Origin: Chloroflexi bacterium 13_1_40CM_65_17
GTDB lineage: Bacteria > Chloroflexota > Dormibacteria > Dormibacterales > Dormibacteraceae
NCBI GenBank assembly: GCA_001917815.1
Contig: MNES01000056.1
Span: 1-64,000, forward strand
Length of the DNA: 64,000 nucleotides
Reading direction: 5' to 3'
The notes under the pieces are model-generated. The model did not search any database. It was not told the DNA's origin and saw nothing but the letters and a program-made list of their open reading frames with translations. How positions within the stretch are numbered: position 1 is the first letter of the stretch; each line of letters starts with the position of its first letter. Positions 8,157 through 17,935 of the stretch are shown piece by piece. The translations under genes were made by a program, and so were the position numbers.

Positions 8157-8513
8157 ATGAGTAAGAAGGGCCGCAAGAAGGGCCGCAGCGGCAAGTACCG
8201 CCAGCCGGTGCGCGTGGCCGGCAGTCAGGCGGTCGGTGTGGCGGGCGCACCGACCGCGACCCGCTCCGTCTCGCAGGCGCGGGTCGGTGGTGATCAGGCG
8301 ACCGTACGCGCGGTGGAACTTTCCCTCGGAGCACGCAACCAGGTCGTCAGGGGCCCTCGCGGCCGCATGGTCATCCAGTCTGGCGACCCGGCCATTCCGC
8401 TCGACCGTGTCCCGTACTTCACCAGAGACCTGGTGCGGTTGCTGGTGGTGGGAGTGGCGATGGTGGTGCTCCTGACGGTGGGTTCCTTCGTCGTCCCGCA
8501 GCTCGTCAAGTAG
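8157..8513 (+). CDS. small basic membrane protein
   Basis: A 118-residue protein of unknown function. The first 20 residues are strongly basic (MSKKGRKKGRSGKYR). A hydrophilic middle follows, with a short beta-rich core (GRMVIQSGDPAIPLDRVPYF). One membrane helix occupies about residues 92-114, close to the C-terminus. This C-terminal tail-anchor-like topology is notable because an ArsA/Get3-type ATPase lies less than 1 kb downstream. The gene is preceded by the long structured leader. No family was recognised. Confidence 0.6.
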   Translation: MSKKGRKKGRSGKYRQPVRVAGSQAVGVAGAPTATRSVSQARVGGDQATVRAVELSLGARNQVVRGPRGRMVIQSGDPAIPLDRVPYFTRDLVRLLVVGVAMVVLLTVGSFVVPQLVK

Positions 8514-8551
8514 GCCTAATCCGGGGGCCGTCGAGCTAAAGTTCCCAACGC

Positions 8552-9076
8552 ATGTCAATCCGCAGCACTGACTCGGTACAGAAGGCGATCAGGCAGACGC
8601 TCCGTACTCGCAAGCTGAAAGCCGACGACCACAAGCACCCAGTCAACGTCGTCCACCACGAAGAGGCGACCTTCGGCGAGATGCTCGCCGACAAGATCGC
8701 CGCCGGCATCGGTTCGTGGACCTTCCTCGTCGTGCAGACCTTTCTGGTTTTGTGCTGGGTTACCGCCAACCTCATCGGGTTCGTCAATCACTGGGATCCC
8801 TTTCCGTTCATCCTCCTGAACCTGCTTTTCAGCGTCCAGGCGGCATACACGGGGCCCGTGCTGCTGCTGGCCGGGAACCGCCAGGCCCAGAAGGACCGGC
8901 TGACCCTCGAGCACGCGGCCGAAGAGGCCGAGAAGGCGGACGTCCAGAACGTGGAGATACTCAAGGCGATCGAGCAGAACACCGAGGTCACCATCCAGAT
9001 CCTTCGCCACGTCGAGTCGCTGGTTTCCGACCACATGGCCGAGGACGCCAAGAGGGTCTCCCAGCAAGGAGCCTGA
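8552..9076 (+). CDS. DUF1003 family membrane protein
   Basis: A 174-residue protein of the DUF1003 family. Two hydrophobic helices lie at about 53-77 and 84-107 and are followed by the conserved GNRQAQKDR motif. A long charged alpha-helical tail ends the protein and probably forms a coiled coil. Members are inner-membrane proteins of unknown role, sometimes linked to cation transport or stress. The ATG start at 8552 is well placed. It is followed after 23 bases by the ArsA ATPase, so the two are likely co-transcribed. Confidence 0.85.
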   Translation: MSIRSTDSVQKAIRQTLRTRKLKADDHKHPVNVVHHEEATFGEMLADKIAAGIGSWTFLVVQTFLVLCWVTANLIGFVNHWDPFPFILLNLLFSVQAAYTGPVLLLAGNRQAQKDRLTLEHAAEEAEKADVQNVEILKAIEQNTEVTIQILRHVESLVSDHMAEDAKRVSQQGA

Positions 9077-9099
9077 CCGGCTCCCAGTACACTCAACCC

Positions 9100-10281
9100 G
9101 TGCGGATCATCCTCTTCACGGGCAAGGGTGGTGTCGGTAAGACGTCAGTCGCGGCCGCCACGGCGGTGAAGTGCGCGAGAGACGGCTACCGGACCGTGGT
9201 CATGAGCACCGACCCCGCGCATTCGCTCGGCGACTCCTTCGACGTCGAGCTCGGTGCGGACCTGACGGCGATCGAGCCCAACCTCTGGGCCCACGAGGTC
9301 TCGTCGCTGCACGAGATGCAGCGTCACTGGGAGAAGCTGCACGAGTACGCGGTCGAAGTATTTGCGACGCAGGGCCTCGACGAAGTCATCGCCGACGAGG
9401 TCGCGAATCCACCTGGCATGGACGAGATCGCATCGCTGATGTGGATCAAGCACTACGCGCAGCGCGCGGAGCATGACGTCCTCATCGTCGACTGCGCGCC
9501 CACCGGCGAGACCCTGCAGCTCCTCACATTTCCTGACGCCGCGAAATGGTGGCTCGACAAGATCTATCCGTGGGAGCGGCGCGCGATGCGGGTGGCCCGG
9601 CCCGTCCTGCAGCCGATGATGGGCATACCGCTTCCATCAGACGAGGTCTACGCGTCGCTCAAAGATCTGCTGCTCGACCTCGGAGGCATGCGCAATGTGC
9701 TCACCGACCCCGGCACTACCTCGGTCCGCATAGTGCTCAACCTGGAGAAGATGGTGGTCAAGGAGGCGAAGCGCGCCTTCAGCTACTTGAGTCTATTCGG
9801 CTACGCCACCGATGCTGTGATCGTCAACCGGATCCTTCCGGACGAGCTGCACGACGAGCTCTTCAAGAAATGGCAGCGAATCCACAAACGTTACGAGGTC
9901 GAGGTGGAGCAGTCGTTTGCCGGCATCCCGATTTTCAACGTGCCGCTGTTCGACCGTGAGGTGGTCGGCGTCAAGATGCTGGAGCGCATGGCAAAGGCGA
10001 CCTATGGAGACCGGGATCCCTCCCAACATTTCGTCAACTCGAGTCCGCAGCGGATCGACAAGGATGGCACCGACTACGTGCTGAGCCTGAAGGTGCCGTT
10101 CGTGGATCGCTCGTCGGTGGACCTGAGCCGCCACAACGGCGAGCTCTACGTGACGGTTGGCAACTACCGGCGCGAGATCTCTCTGCCCCGAGTCCTGTCC
10201 AAGCGCGACACGGCCGGAGCCACCATCCAGGACGGAGAGCTGCGGGTGCGTTTCACGCGCCCACCGGCGGCGAAGCGGTAA
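9100..10281 (+). CDS. ArsA/GET3-family ATPase with C-terminal HSP20-like domain
   Basis: A 393-residue P-loop ATPase. The deviant Walker A LFTGKGGVGKTSVAAATA follows the GTG start at 9100. The segment STDPAHSLGDSFD (switch I) and the IVDCAPTGETLQLL motif are typical of the ArsA/Get3 family. From about residue 325 a beta-rich region (YVLSLKVPFVDRSSVDLSRH) matches the ArsA HSP20-like domain found in many bacterial members. No arsB or arsR is next to it, so arsenite efflux is unlikely. A chaperone role for membrane or tail-anchored clients is a guess. Its stop overlaps the next start (TAATG). The frame stays open upstream, but homology begins at 9100. Confidence 0.9.
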   Translation: MRIILFTGKGGVGKTSVAAATAVKCARDGYRTVVMSTDPAHSLGDSFDVELGADLTAIEPNLWAHEVSSLHEMQRHWEKLHEYAVEVFATQGLDEVIADEVANPPGMDEIASLMWIKHYAQRAEHDVLIVDCAPTGETLQLLTFPDAAKWWLDKIYPWERRAMRVARPVLQPMMGIPLPSDEVYASLKDLLLDLGGMRNVLTDPGTTSVRIVLNLEKMVVKEAKRAFSYLSLFGYATDAVIVNRILPDELHDELFKKWQRIHKRYEVEVEQSFAGIPIFNVPLFDREVVGVKMLERMAKATYGDRDPSQHFVNSSPQRIDKDGTDYVLSLKVPFVDRSSVDLSRHNGELYVTVGNYRREISLPRVLSKRDTAGATIQDGELRVRFTRPPAAKR

Positions 10282-10547
10282 TGAGCCGCGACGGCGAGCG
10301 ACTGATCGAGCTCGTTAATGAGCTGGGGTCCCGCATCAGCCACCTGCTTTCCGACATGGTCCCGCCCGCGGCCCAGGTGCACTTGCTGAACGCGCAGAGG
10401 GAGCTGATCACCGCGCTCATGCTGATCTACGAGCATCGGGTCACGACTCCTCCGCCGGGCCGCGCACGGCGCTCGGCCGCCGCGCCCCGTCGCGCCGCGC
10501 AGGGCCGGCGGACGCCGGCCCGCGCGGGCAAAATCCCGATCGAGTGA
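10281..10547 (+). CDS. small hypothetical protein coupled to the ArsA-like ATPase
   Basis: An 88-residue protein whose ATG overlaps the stop of the ATPase gene. Residues 1-55 look helical and amphipathic (LIELVNELGSRISHLL, then HLLNAQRELITALMLIYEH). The C-terminal 30 residues are a basic, alanine/proline/arginine-rich tail, probably disordered. I do not recognise a family. The translational overlap suggests it works with the ATPase, perhaps as a partner or client adaptor. That is inference only. Confidence 0.6.
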   Translation: MSRDGERLIELVNELGSRISHLLSDMVPPAAQVHLLNAQRELITALMLIYEHRVTTPPPGRARRSAAAPRRAAQGRRTPARAGKIPIE

Positions 10548-10596
10548 GAGCCCCACAAACTCAGAGGCAAAGCCGTGAGTTCGCGGGGACCCCGTT

Positions 10597-11301
10597 TTGA
10601 ATTCTCTAGCGGCATTTCTCCTGTCGGCACTGATGCTGGTGCCGGCACTTCTCATCGCGATTCCGGTGCACGAGATGGGACACGCTGCTGCGGCTTACCT
10701 CCTGGGCGACCGATCCGTCCGCTACTTCGGCTACTTCACGCTGAACCCGCGGCGGTTCCTCGACCCGCTCGGCGTGATCGCAGTCTTCGTCGCGCTCGTC
10801 GGATGGGGAAAGAAGGTACCCGTACAGCCGAACCGCATCAGCACCATGAGCCAGCGCCTGCTTCACACCCTCGGGGGCCCCGCCGCGAACCTGCTGGCGG
10901 CGATTGCGTTTGGCTTGGTGTACCGAGCCCTCTATTCTGCGGGCATTCATCCGGGGCTCACGGTTTCGGGCCTTGTCGCATATCTGGTTTACGCGATCGT
11001 CTTCCTCAATCTCTCGCTGTTTGCTTTCCAGCTCCTTCCAATCCCGGGCCTCGACGGCTGGGATGTTATCGAAACTCTTTTCCGCTCACGAAATGCACGC
11101 TTTTTCTTCAACGCCTCCGTCCGCCGCAGGGAGATCTGGGTCGGAGCAGTGATCGTCATCTTCGTCGGGTCGCTGCTCGGCGTCCCTGTGCTGAGCATCG
11201 TGATGTCGCCCTTCTACACGCCGGCGAGCCTAATCTCTGTAGGGCGATGCATCGGTTACGGAGTCCCCGGGTTCAACGCTCTCAATCCCTGCCTGCTGTA
11301 G
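10597..11301 (+). CDS. M50-family membrane metalloprotease
   Basis: A 234-residue site-2-protease-like membrane protein. Zinc ligands are in HEMGH (His25, His29) within the first helix, and the third ligand is in QLLPIPGLDGW near residue 150, matching the NPxxxLDG-type motif. At least four further hydrophobic segments are visible. Members cleave transmembrane substrates such as anti-sigma factors. The compact single-domain form without PDZ belongs to the group often annotated as site-2 protease family. The TTG start at 10597 was chosen because the hydrophobic leader begins there. The 3' end overlaps selA by 55 bases. Confidence 0.88.
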   Translation: MNSLAAFLLSALMLVPALLIAIPVHEMGHAAAAYLLGDRSVRYFGYFTLNPRRFLDPLGVIAVFVALVGWGKKVPVQPNRISTMSQRLLHTLGGPAANLLAAIAFGLVYRALYSAGIHPGLTVSGLVAYLVYAIVFLNLSLFAFQLLPIPGLDGWDVIETLFRSRNARFFFNASVRRREIWVGAVIVIFVGSLLGVPVLSIVMSPFYTPASLISVGRCIGYGVPGFNALNPCLL

Positions 11302-12614
11302 GCAGGCTGGTCAACCAGCCGGCCTACGCCGCCCTGGTGGAGGAATTTGGCCGCGTTCGCGTGGTCGAAGCGATTCGCGAGCAGGTGGCCGCCGAGCGTG
11401 ACGACGAAGTCCTTGACGATGCGGAGCGCAGCCGGCGGGTTTCGGCACGGCTGCGTGCAGAAAGCGCCCCGCGCTTGCGTCGAGTCATCAACGCCAGCGG
11501 CGTGATCCTGCACACGAACCTGGGCCGCGCACCGCTGTCACGAGCGGCGACCGATGCGCTTGCGATAGCGGCCGCGTACAGCAACCTCGAGCTCGACCTC
11601 GAGACCGGGCGTCGCGGGGAGCGCGCCGACCTCATCAAGGGTCTGCTCGCCCGGCTCTTCGTCTGCGAGGCGGCATTGGTCGTGAACAACAACGCGGCGG
11701 CCGTCCTGCTCGCTCTGACCGCGCTCTGCAAAGGGCGCGAAGTGGTCATCTCGCGGGGTCAGCTCGTCGAGATCGGCGGTTCGTTCCGGATGCCCGACGT
11801 CATGCGCATGTCGGGGGCGCGCATGGTCGAGGTGGGGACCACCAACCGCACGCGCGCCTCTGATTACGAGGAAGCCGTCACGTCTCGCACCGCGGCGCTG
11901 CTGCGCGTGCACACCTCCAACTACCGCGTATCGGGCTTCACCGAAGCCGTTTCGCTGACAGACATGGAAGCCATTTCGCGCCGCCACGACCTGCTCCTCA
12001 TCGACGACCTCGGCAGCGGGGCCGCCGAGCCGATGGCCGACGAGCCAACCGTGGCCGAGTCGCTTCGGCTTTCCGACGTGGTCACGTTCTCAGGCGACAA
12101 GTTGTTCGGCGGGCCACAAGCCGGAGTGATCCTCGCGCGAAGCGCCCGGGGCATCGAGGCCGTGCGCAAAATGTCGCGGCACCCGCTGGCGCGCGCCTTG
12201 CGGATCGACAAGCTCACGCTGGCGGCGATGGAGGCCACGCTGCGACAGCGGCTGGCCGGGCATCTCGAGGAAATCCCGGTGGAGCGCATGCTGCGCATGG
12301 CTATCGCTGACATCCGCAGGCGCGCCGGGATGTGGTCGGTGAAGCTTGAAGAGCGCGGCGTCAAGACGACCCTCATCCCGGGCGAGTCGGCCGCCGGCGG
12401 CGGCTCTCTGCCCGGCCACGCGCTCCCAACCATGCTCATCGCCTTGGCAGGGCCGGCCTCCCGGCTCGCCACTGCGCTGCGTCGCGGCGACCCGCCCCTG
12501 ATCTCGCGCATCGAGAAAGACGCCTGCTGCATCGATCCCCGCACTGTGCTGCGAGGCGAGGATGAAGAGCTGATCGATGCAGTGGAGGCGGCGGTCAAGA
12601 GCGTTCTGAAGTGA
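11247..12614 (+). CDS. selA: L-seryl-tRNA(Sec) selenium transferase
   Basis: This 455-residue PLP enzyme converts seryl-tRNA(Sec) to selenocysteyl-tRNA(Sec) using selenophosphate. The family start SLPAVGRLV is near residue 14, followed by [18 protein letters not shown] and the PLP lysine in [14 protein letters not shown] (Lys285). ATG 11247 is the nearest upstream start that gives the normal length. The open frame extends to 10575 but that part is a shadow of the M50 gene. selB follows with a 4-base GTGA overlap. The gene implies that UGA is decoded as selenocysteine in this organism. Confidence 0.95.
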   Translation: MHRLRSPRVQRSQSLPAVGRLVNQPAYAALVEEFGRVRVVEAIREQVAAERDDEVLDDAERSRRVSARLRAESAPRLRRVINASGVILHTNLGRAPLSRAATDALAIAAAYSNLELDLETGRRGERADLIKGLLARLFVCEAALVVNNNAAAVLLALTALCKGREVVISRGQLVEIGGSFRMPDVMRMSGARMVEVGTTNRTRASDYEEAVTSRTAALLRVHTSNYRVSGFTEAVSLTDMEAISRRHDLLLIDDLGSGAAEPMADEPTVAESLRLSDVVTFSGDKLFGGPQAGVILARSARGIEAVRKMSRHPLARALRIDKLTLAAMEATLRQRLAGHLEEIPVERMLRMAIADIRRRAGMWSVKLEERGVKTTLIPGESAAGGGSLPGHALPTMLIALAGPASRLATALRRGDPPLISRIEKDACCIDPRTVLRGEDEELIDAVEAAVKSVLK

Positions 12615-14440
12615 TCCTGGGCACCGCAGGGCACATCGACCACGGCAAGTCCACGCTGGTGACGGCGCTGACCGGAATCGACCCCGACCGGTTGGCCGAG
12701 GAAAAACGGCGGGGGATGACGATCGACCTCGGCTTCGCCCACTTGCGCCTGCCCAGCGGGCGCCAGGTCGGAATCGTGGATGTGCCCGGACATGCGCGCT
12801 TCATCCGCAACATGCTCGCCGGCGCCCAGGGAATCGATGCGGTCATCCTCGTCGTGGCCGCGGACGAGGGCGTCATGCCGCAGACCAGGGAACACCTCGA
12901 GATCGTCGACCTGCTGGAGGTCCGCCATGGCCTGGTAGCGTTGACCAAGGTCGACCTCGTCGACGAGGTCTGGTATGAGCTGGTCGAGGGCGAGGTGCGC
13001 GACGCCCTCAAGAACACATCGCTGGACGGATCCGTGATCCAAGGCGTTTCGGCGATCACGGGTCAGGGGATGGGCGAGCTGGTGTCGGCCATCGACTCTG
13101 TCTTTGACGCGGTCGAGCCGAAGGCTGACATCGGGCGGCCGCGGCTCCCGATCGATCGGGTCTTCACGATGGCCGGCTACGGCACCGTCGTCACCGGCAC
13201 CTTGGTCGACGGCGCGATAGCCGTCGGCGACGAGCTCCAGATCTTGCCCGGCGGCTCAACCGCGCGCGTGCGCGGGCTTCAGCAGCACAACCAGAAGGTC
13301 GAGGCTGCGACGCCGGGGAACCGTGTTGCCGCGAACCTGAGTGGGGTCGAGAAGAACCAGGTCGACCGCGGTGACGTCCTCGCGCGACCCGGTGCGCTGC
13401 GCGCGACTCGGCGCGTGGATGCGCGAGTGCGTGTGCTCGCATCCGCGCCGCGAGGCCTGCGGCACGGCTCTGAGCTGCTACTCCACACCGGCACCGTCGA
13501 GGTCGGCTGCCGGGCGATTCTTCTCGAGGGCGACACGATCGAACCCGGCGCCCAGGCGTGGATCCAGCTCTACCTCGAACGCCCCATCGCGGCCGGCAAC
13601 GACGACCGATTCATCCTGCGCATCCCGAGTCCCTCCTGGACGGTGGCGGGCGGCCAGTTCAACGACGTGGCGCCGCGTAAGCACCCACGCCACGACATCG
13701 CGGTCCGCGAGTCCCTCGAGCGACGTGCGGGGGGCGACGTGCTTCAGGAAGAGCTCCGCAAGTACCCGCGCGGGGTGACGGTGACGGCGCTGCTCAAAGC
13801 GACGACGGCCTCGGACGCGGACATGACGCGGCTCCACGCGCGGCGCCTGGACGATTGGCTGTTCGCGCCGGAGGCATGGGCGGCCATCGGCGATCGGGCG
13901 GTCAGTGAGCTGGATTCATACCATCGCGCGCACCCGCTCCGCCGCGGCATGCCTCGCGAGGAGCTGCGAAGCAAGCTCGGGATTCAAGCGGGCGTGTTTG
14001 CCCCGGTCATGAAAGCCCTGGCCGAGGAAGGGCGTGTGGAGGAGCGCGACGGCGAAGTCGCTTCGCCCTCGCACCAGGCGGCGATGGAGGCACCAGGCGG
14101 TCCGGCGGCGCGACTGCTGGAGCTGCTCGGAGCGGAGCCGTACGCCCCGCCGTCGCTTCCCGAGGCCATGCGGACCGCCGGTGTCACGTCCGAGATGGTT
14201 CGCGCGCTCGTTCAGCATGGCGACCTGGTGCGGTTGAGCGATGACGTCGCTTTCACGCGCACCGCCTACGAGCAGGCGGTCGCAGCGGTAAAAGAGGCGA
14301 TCGCGACCACCGGGTCCGTGAGCGTCGCGCAGCTGCGAGATCGCCTCGGCGCGAGTCGCCGACCGATGCTGGCCCTGCTCGAACACCTTGACGCCGCGAA
14401 GGTGACGCGTCGCGTCGGAGATGCCCGCGTCCTGAGGTAG
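12611..14440 (+). CDS. selB: selenocysteine-specific translation elongation factor
   Basis: A 609-residue EF-Tu paralogue that delivers Sec-tRNA(Sec) to UGA codons marked by a SECIS hairpin. The GTPase domain shows [32 protein letters not shown] and LTKVDLVD. It lacks the EF-Tu effector sequence, as expected. Beta-barrel domains follow. Winged-helix repeats occupy about residues 370-609 and contact mRNA. Coupled to selA by overlapping stop and start codons. selD and the tRNA gene selC are not in the window, so the pathway must be completed elsewhere. Confidence 0.95.
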   Translation: MILGTAGHIDHGKSTLVTALTGIDPDRLAEEKRRGMTIDLGFAHLRLPSGRQVGIVDVPGHARFIRNMLAGAQGIDAVILVVAADEGVMPQTREHLEIVDLLEVRHGLVALTKVDLVDEVWYELVEGEVRDALKNTSLDGSVIQGVSAITGQGMGELVSAIDSVFDAVEPKADIGRPRLPIDRVFTMAGYGTVVTGTLVDGAIAVGDELQILPGGSTARVRGLQQHNQKVEAATPGNRVAANLSGVEKNQVDRGDVLARPGALRATRRVDARVRVLASAPRGLRHGSELLLHTGTVEVGCRAILLEGDTIEPGAQAWIQLYLERPIAAGNDDRFILRIPSPSWTVAGGQFNDVAPRKHPRHDIAVRESLERRAGGDVLQEELRKYPRGVTVTALLKATTASDADMTRLHARRLDDWLFAPEAWAAIGDRAVSELDSYHRAHPLRRGMPREELRSKLGIQAGVFAPVMKALAEEGRVEERDGEVASPSHQAAMEAPGGPAARLLELLGAEPYAPPSLPEAMRTAGVTSEMVRALVQHGDLVRLSDDVAFTRTAYEQAVAAVKEAIATTGSVSVAQLRDRLGASRRPMLALLEHLDAAKVTRRVGDARVLR

Positions 14441-14478
14441 AAATATGAGATGGAACGTGGCGGTTCCTCTCATCGCGC

Positions 14479-14511
14479 GGTCGGCGAAGCCGACCCGGCC
14501 TTACGGCCGGG
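14479..14511. other. two adjacent hairpins between selB and metF
   Basis: Perfect stem GGTCGGC/GCCGACC at 14479-14485 and 14489-14495 with a GAA loop. It is followed by CCGGCC/GGCCGG at 14495-14500 and 14505-14510. The second stem shares a base with the first, so they may compete. No poly-T follows. They may be a processing or attenuation structure ahead of metF. I could not match them to a SAM riboswitch. Confidence 0.3.
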
Positions 14512-14562
14512 CAAGCCGCGCTGCTTACCCTCCCGGGGTTTGGCTTGTTATCTTGTCGGCCC

Positions 14563-15435
14563 ATGCACATTGCCGAGATGCTCGATCGAGGCAGGCCGAC
14601 GGTCTCGTTCGAGTTCATGGCGCCTCGGGATGAAAACGAGGTCCAGGTTCTCGAGAAGACGGTCGCGGCGCTGGCCGGGCATGCCCCCGACTGGGTGTCA
14701 GTGACCTATCGGCTGCGAACCGGGCAGGAGACGCTGGAGCTCGTCACCCGGATCAAGCGGCAGTATCACATCGAGGCCATGGCTCACCTGACTTGCGCCA
14801 ACACGCGCGATGCGACCCGCCGGATCCTGAACTGGATGGAGCGTGAGGGCATCGCGAACGTCCTCGCTTTGCGCGGGGATCCGCCTGGGCCGGGCCAGCC
14901 GTTCCAGCCGGCCGACGCGGGGCTCACCCACGGCAGCGACCTGGTCGCATTCGTTCGCGGCAATGGCTACCGGCTCGGGATCGGTGCCGCCTGCAGCGCC
15001 GAGAAACATCCCGAGAGTCCGGACCTCGAGCACGAGTTCCACTACATGCGGCTGAAGGTCGAGGCGGGCGCGGATTTCCTCATCACTCAGCTGTTCTTCG
15101 ACAACCGCTTCTATTTCGCCCTCGTCGCTCGTGCCCGAACCGCCGGCATCAAGGTGCCGATCGTCCCGGGCCTCATGCCCCTCCCAAGTCGCCGTTCGCT
15201 GGCTTTCGTCACTGAGATGTCAGGTGCCTCGGTGCCCGAGCCGCTGCAGCGCGCGATCGACGCGCAGCCGGACGACGAAGGCATCCGCAAGCTCGGCGTC
15301 GAGCACTGCATCAGGCAGTGCGTGGAGCTGCTCGAGGCCGGCGTCCCAGGCCTGCACTTCTACACGTTCAACCGGGCGCGGGCGCCGATCGAGATACTGG
15401 GCGCGCTGCGCGGCCAGCAGCTCCTCGCGTCTTAG
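14563..15435 (+). CDS. metF: 5,10-methylenetetrahydrofolate reductase
   Basis: A 290-residue FAD-dependent TIM-barrel enzyme that reduces methylene-THF to methyl-THF for methionine synthesis. The start ATG 14563 gives MHIAEMLDRGRPTVSFEFMA, with the typical FEF followed by the catalytic acidic segment. Other family features are HLTCANTRDATRRIL, NVLALRGDPP, and the FLITQLFFDN block. The C-terminal GLHFYTFNRA is diagnostic. Single-domain length fits bacterial MetF. It lies downstream of selB but separated by hairpins, so it probably has its own expression signal. Confidence 0.95.
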   Translation: MHIAEMLDRGRPTVSFEFMAPRDENEVQVLEKTVAALAGHAPDWVSVTYRLRTGQETLELVTRIKRQYHIEAMAHLTCANTRDATRRILNWMEREGIANVLALRGDPPGPGQPFQPADAGLTHGSDLVAFVRGNGYRLGIGAACSAEKHPESPDLEHEFHYMRLKVEAGADFLITQLFFDNRFYFALVARARTAGIKVPIVPGLMPLPSRRSLAFVTEMSGASVPEPLQRAIDAQPDDEGIRKLGVEHCIRQCVELLEAGVPGLHFYTFNRARAPIEILGALRGQQLLAS

Positions 15436-15465
15436 GAGAGCCTCAGCCCTTAATCTTTCGGCGCG

Positions 15466-16338
15466 ATGTTGGCCGGAATCGATCTCGGCGGGACCCAGGT
15501 GCGCGTGGCGCTGGCCCGCTCGGACGGAAAGCTGGTGGCCAGCGTCAAGACCAAGACCCCGTCATTGAAAACGCCCCAGGGCCTGGTCGACTGGGCGGCA
15601 ACCGAGATCGAGCGTCTTCGCGGCAACCAGAAGGTGACGAGCATTGCAATCGGCGCTCCCGGGCCGATCGATGTCAAGCGCGGCGTCCTCGTGAACCCGC
15701 CAAACCTTCCGTGGAAAAACGTGCCGCTGACTGAGATGCTCAGCCGCGCCACCAAAGCCAAAGTGTTTCTCGCCAACGATGCCGACATGGCAGGGCTTGG
15801 CGAGTTCCATCATGGCGCGGGCCGCGGGACTCGCAACATGATCTACATCACGTGGTCGACCGGTGTCGGCGGCGGACTCATCATCGGCGGCCGCCTGCAC
15901 CGGGGCGGGCACGGCACCGCGGGCGAGATAGGCCACATGATCATCGACCCCAACGGGCCCCTCGACAGCTGCGGCCAGTACGGCTGTCTGGAAGTCTTCT
16001 GCGGCGGCGCCAACCTTGCCAAGCAGACCGGACATCCCGCCGCCGAGCTGTTCGCAGCCGCGGGCCGCGGCGACCCGAATGCCCGGATGGTCGTGGCGCG
16101 GTCCGCTCGCCACATGGGGCTGGCACTGATCAGCCTCACCAACGCCATCGATCCAGAGATGTTCGTCATGGGCGGCGGCGTCACACGGTCGTGGAGGTTG
16201 GTGGCGCCAACGATGCTGGAGACCCTGCGGTCCTCTCCCTTCATCAAGCCCGCGCGCCGGCCCCGCCTTCGCCGAGCCCGGCTGGGCGATCGCGCCGGCC
16301 AGGTCGGGGCCGTGGAATGGGCAAGGATCAACCAGTGA
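15466..16338 (+). CDS. ROK-family sugar kinase (glucokinase-like)
   Basis: A 290-residue ROK kinase or glucokinase. The phosphate-binding loop is GIDLGGTQVRVALA at the N-terminus, the catalytic aspartate lies in LANDADMAGLGEFHHG, and the ROK zinc motif appears as GHM followed by DSCGQYGCLEVFCGG. The first cysteine of the usual CxCGxxGCxE is replaced by aspartate, so zinc binding may be weaker. Substrate is probably glucose or another hexose, not resolvable here. Next to a CCA-adding-type enzyme on the same strand, without obvious functional link. Confidence 0.88.
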   Translation: MLAGIDLGGTQVRVALARSDGKLVASVKTKTPSLKTPQGLVDWAATEIERLRGNQKVTSIAIGAPGPIDVKRGVLVNPPNLPWKNVPLTEMLSRATKAKVFLANDADMAGLGEFHHGAGRGTRNMIYITWSTGVGGGLIIGGRLHRGGHGTAGEIGHMIIDPNGPLDSCGQYGCLEVFCGGANLAKQTGHPAAELFAAAGRGDPNARMVVARSARHMGLALISLTNAIDPEMFVMGGGVTRSWRLVAPTMLETLRSSPFIKPARRPRLRRARLGDRAGQVGAVEWARINQ

Positions 16339-16467
16339 GGCTCGGTCGAAAATCCTCGGCGAGAGATTCGGTGATCCAGGTGGCCCAGATTCGGGCGAAG
16401 CGACGAGCAGCGCAGCGAGCGCATCCAATCGATTCGTGAGCGAGCAGCACAGGAGCTGAGCCCGAAG

Positions 16468-17850
16468 ATGGGCCGCATGGGCGCCGAAGATCCGTCGAGG
16501 ACTTTTCCGGCCGAGTCTCTAGCCGACGACGAGGTCCGCGGGCTCCTCAAACAGGCTGCGACCGAGCTTGGTGCCCGCGCCTGGATCGTTGGCGGCTACG
16601 TACGCGACCGTCTACTCGGTCGCCCTCATCCGGATATCGACGTCGTCGTCGAGGTCGGGCTGGGGTTCGACCTGGCTCAGAGGTTCGCCCAGCTGGCGGG
16701 CGCCGGCCAGCCGGTGATCTTCGAGCGCTTCGGCACCGCTCAGGTGACCGTGCCGGGACACCTGGTGGAGTTCGTCTCGGCGCGTGCGGAGTCCTACGCT
16801 TCCGATTCACGCAAGCCGGAGGTGCGTCCGGCGACGCTGGAAGACGACCTCCGCCGCCGCGACTTCACCGTCAACACGCTGCTGATGGACTTCGACGGCA
16901 ACGTCCACGACCCGCTTGGCCGGGGCCTCGCCGACCTAGATGCCCGCGTGCTGCGCACCCCGGCCGATCCGATCCAGACCTTCAGCGACGATCCGCTTCG
17001 GATGCTGCGCGCCATCCGGTTCGCCGCGCAGCTCGGATTCGATCTCGCGCCCGAGCTCCTGCCCGCGATGCGACAGATGAAAGACCGGCTCTCGTCGCCG
17101 GTGGTCTCGGTCGAGCGGGTGACCGACGAGCTTCGGAAGATTCTGGTCTCGGAGCGACCGCGCCTTGCCCTCGAGCTCCTCGACCAGGGCGGGCTCATCG
17201 AAGGCATCCTCCCCGAGGTGGCGGCGTGCAAGGGGGTCAAACAAGGCGGCTATCACACGCACGACGTGTTCGGCCACACTCTGCTGGTGGTGGCCACCAC
17301 CCCGCCTGACGTCCTCGTCCGCCTGGCGGCGCTCTTCCACGACGTCGGCAAACCGGCAACCGCCGGGGCCGACGGGACCTTCGTCGGCCACGACGTCGTT
17401 GGTGCCGATCTCGCCGCCAAGGCGCTGGAGAGGCTGCGATTCCCGCAGAAGGAGATCGAAGCCGTCGCCCATCTCGTCCGGCTACATCTCCGACCGGTGT
17501 TCTACTCGTCCGAATGGACTGATGGCGCAGTTCGGCGCCTGGCGCGCGACGCTGGACCCTTGCTCAGGCAGCTGATGGAGCTCGCGCGCGCCGACATCGC
17601 GGCCTCGGCGTATCCGCATCCCGAGAAGCTCGACGAGCTGCAGGCGCGGCTCGACGCCGTGCTGTCGGAACAGCCATCACGACTCGAGGCGCCAGTGAAC
17701 GGCGAAGACGTGATGCGTGTGCGGGGGATCGCGCCCGGGCCGGAGGTGGGGCGCGTCAAGCAGCGTCTGACCGAGCTGGTCCTGGACGGGGTCATCGAAC
17801 CCACCCGGGATGCGGTCCTCGCGTACCTCGAAACGCATCCCGACCTTTAG
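16468..17850 (+). CDS. CCA-adding/poly(A) polymerase-type tRNA nucleotidyltransferase with HD domain
   Basis: A 460-residue class II nucleotidyltransferase. The catalytic pattern is WIVGGYVRDRLLGRPHPDID followed by the acidic DVVVE, then RRRDFTVNTLLMDFDG and DPIQTFSDDPLRMLRAIRFA. An HD domain follows from about residue 245 (LAALFHDVGKP with HxxHD-like context), as in bacterial CCA enzymes with phosphohydrolase activity. Likely role: repair or addition of the tRNA 3' CCA end. The tRNA-Gln in this window encodes CCA already. The ATG 16468 start has a GGAG about 15 bases upstream. Confidence 0.9.
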   Translation: MGRMGAEDPSRTFPAESLADDEVRGLLKQAATELGARAWIVGGYVRDRLLGRPHPDIDVVVEVGLGFDLAQRFAQLAGAGQPVIFERFGTAQVTVPGHLVEFVSARAESYASDSRKPEVRPATLEDDLRRRDFTVNTLLMDFDGNVHDPLGRGLADLDARVLRTPADPIQTFSDDPLRMLRAIRFAAQLGFDLAPELLPAMRQMKDRLSSPVVSVERVTDELRKILVSERPRLALELLDQGGLIEGILPEVAACKGVKQGGYHTHDVFGHTLLVVATTPPDVLVRLAALFHDVGKPATAGADGTFVGHDVVGADLAAKALERLRFPQKEIEAVAHLVRLHLRPVFYSSEWTDGAVRRLARDAGPLLRQLMELARADIAASAYPHPEKLDELQARLDAVLSEQPSRLEAPVNGEDVMRVRGIAPGPEVGRVKQRLTELVLDGVIEPTRDAVLAYLETHPDL

Positions 17851-17935
17851 TCGGCACTCAACGCCGCGTTAGCCCATCAGCCGCTATGCTGCGGAAGGAG
17901 TTGGGGCTCGGGGAGGCTGGGGAAAGGGAGGCGCT

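Noticed and set aside
8716-9099. N-terminal extension of the ArsA-like ATPase
   Set aside because: The reading frame overlaps DUF1003 in another frame; the P-loop begins a few residues after GTG 9100.
10575-11246. Long N-terminal extension of SelA
   Set aside because: It is the shadow of the M50 protease gene in another frame; SelA homology starts near 11286.
14441-14562. selC tRNA(Sec) or a SAM riboswitch between selB and metF
   Set aside because: No T-loop with GTTCRA context, no UCA anticodon arm, and no conserved SAM riboswitch sequence; only simple hairpins are present.
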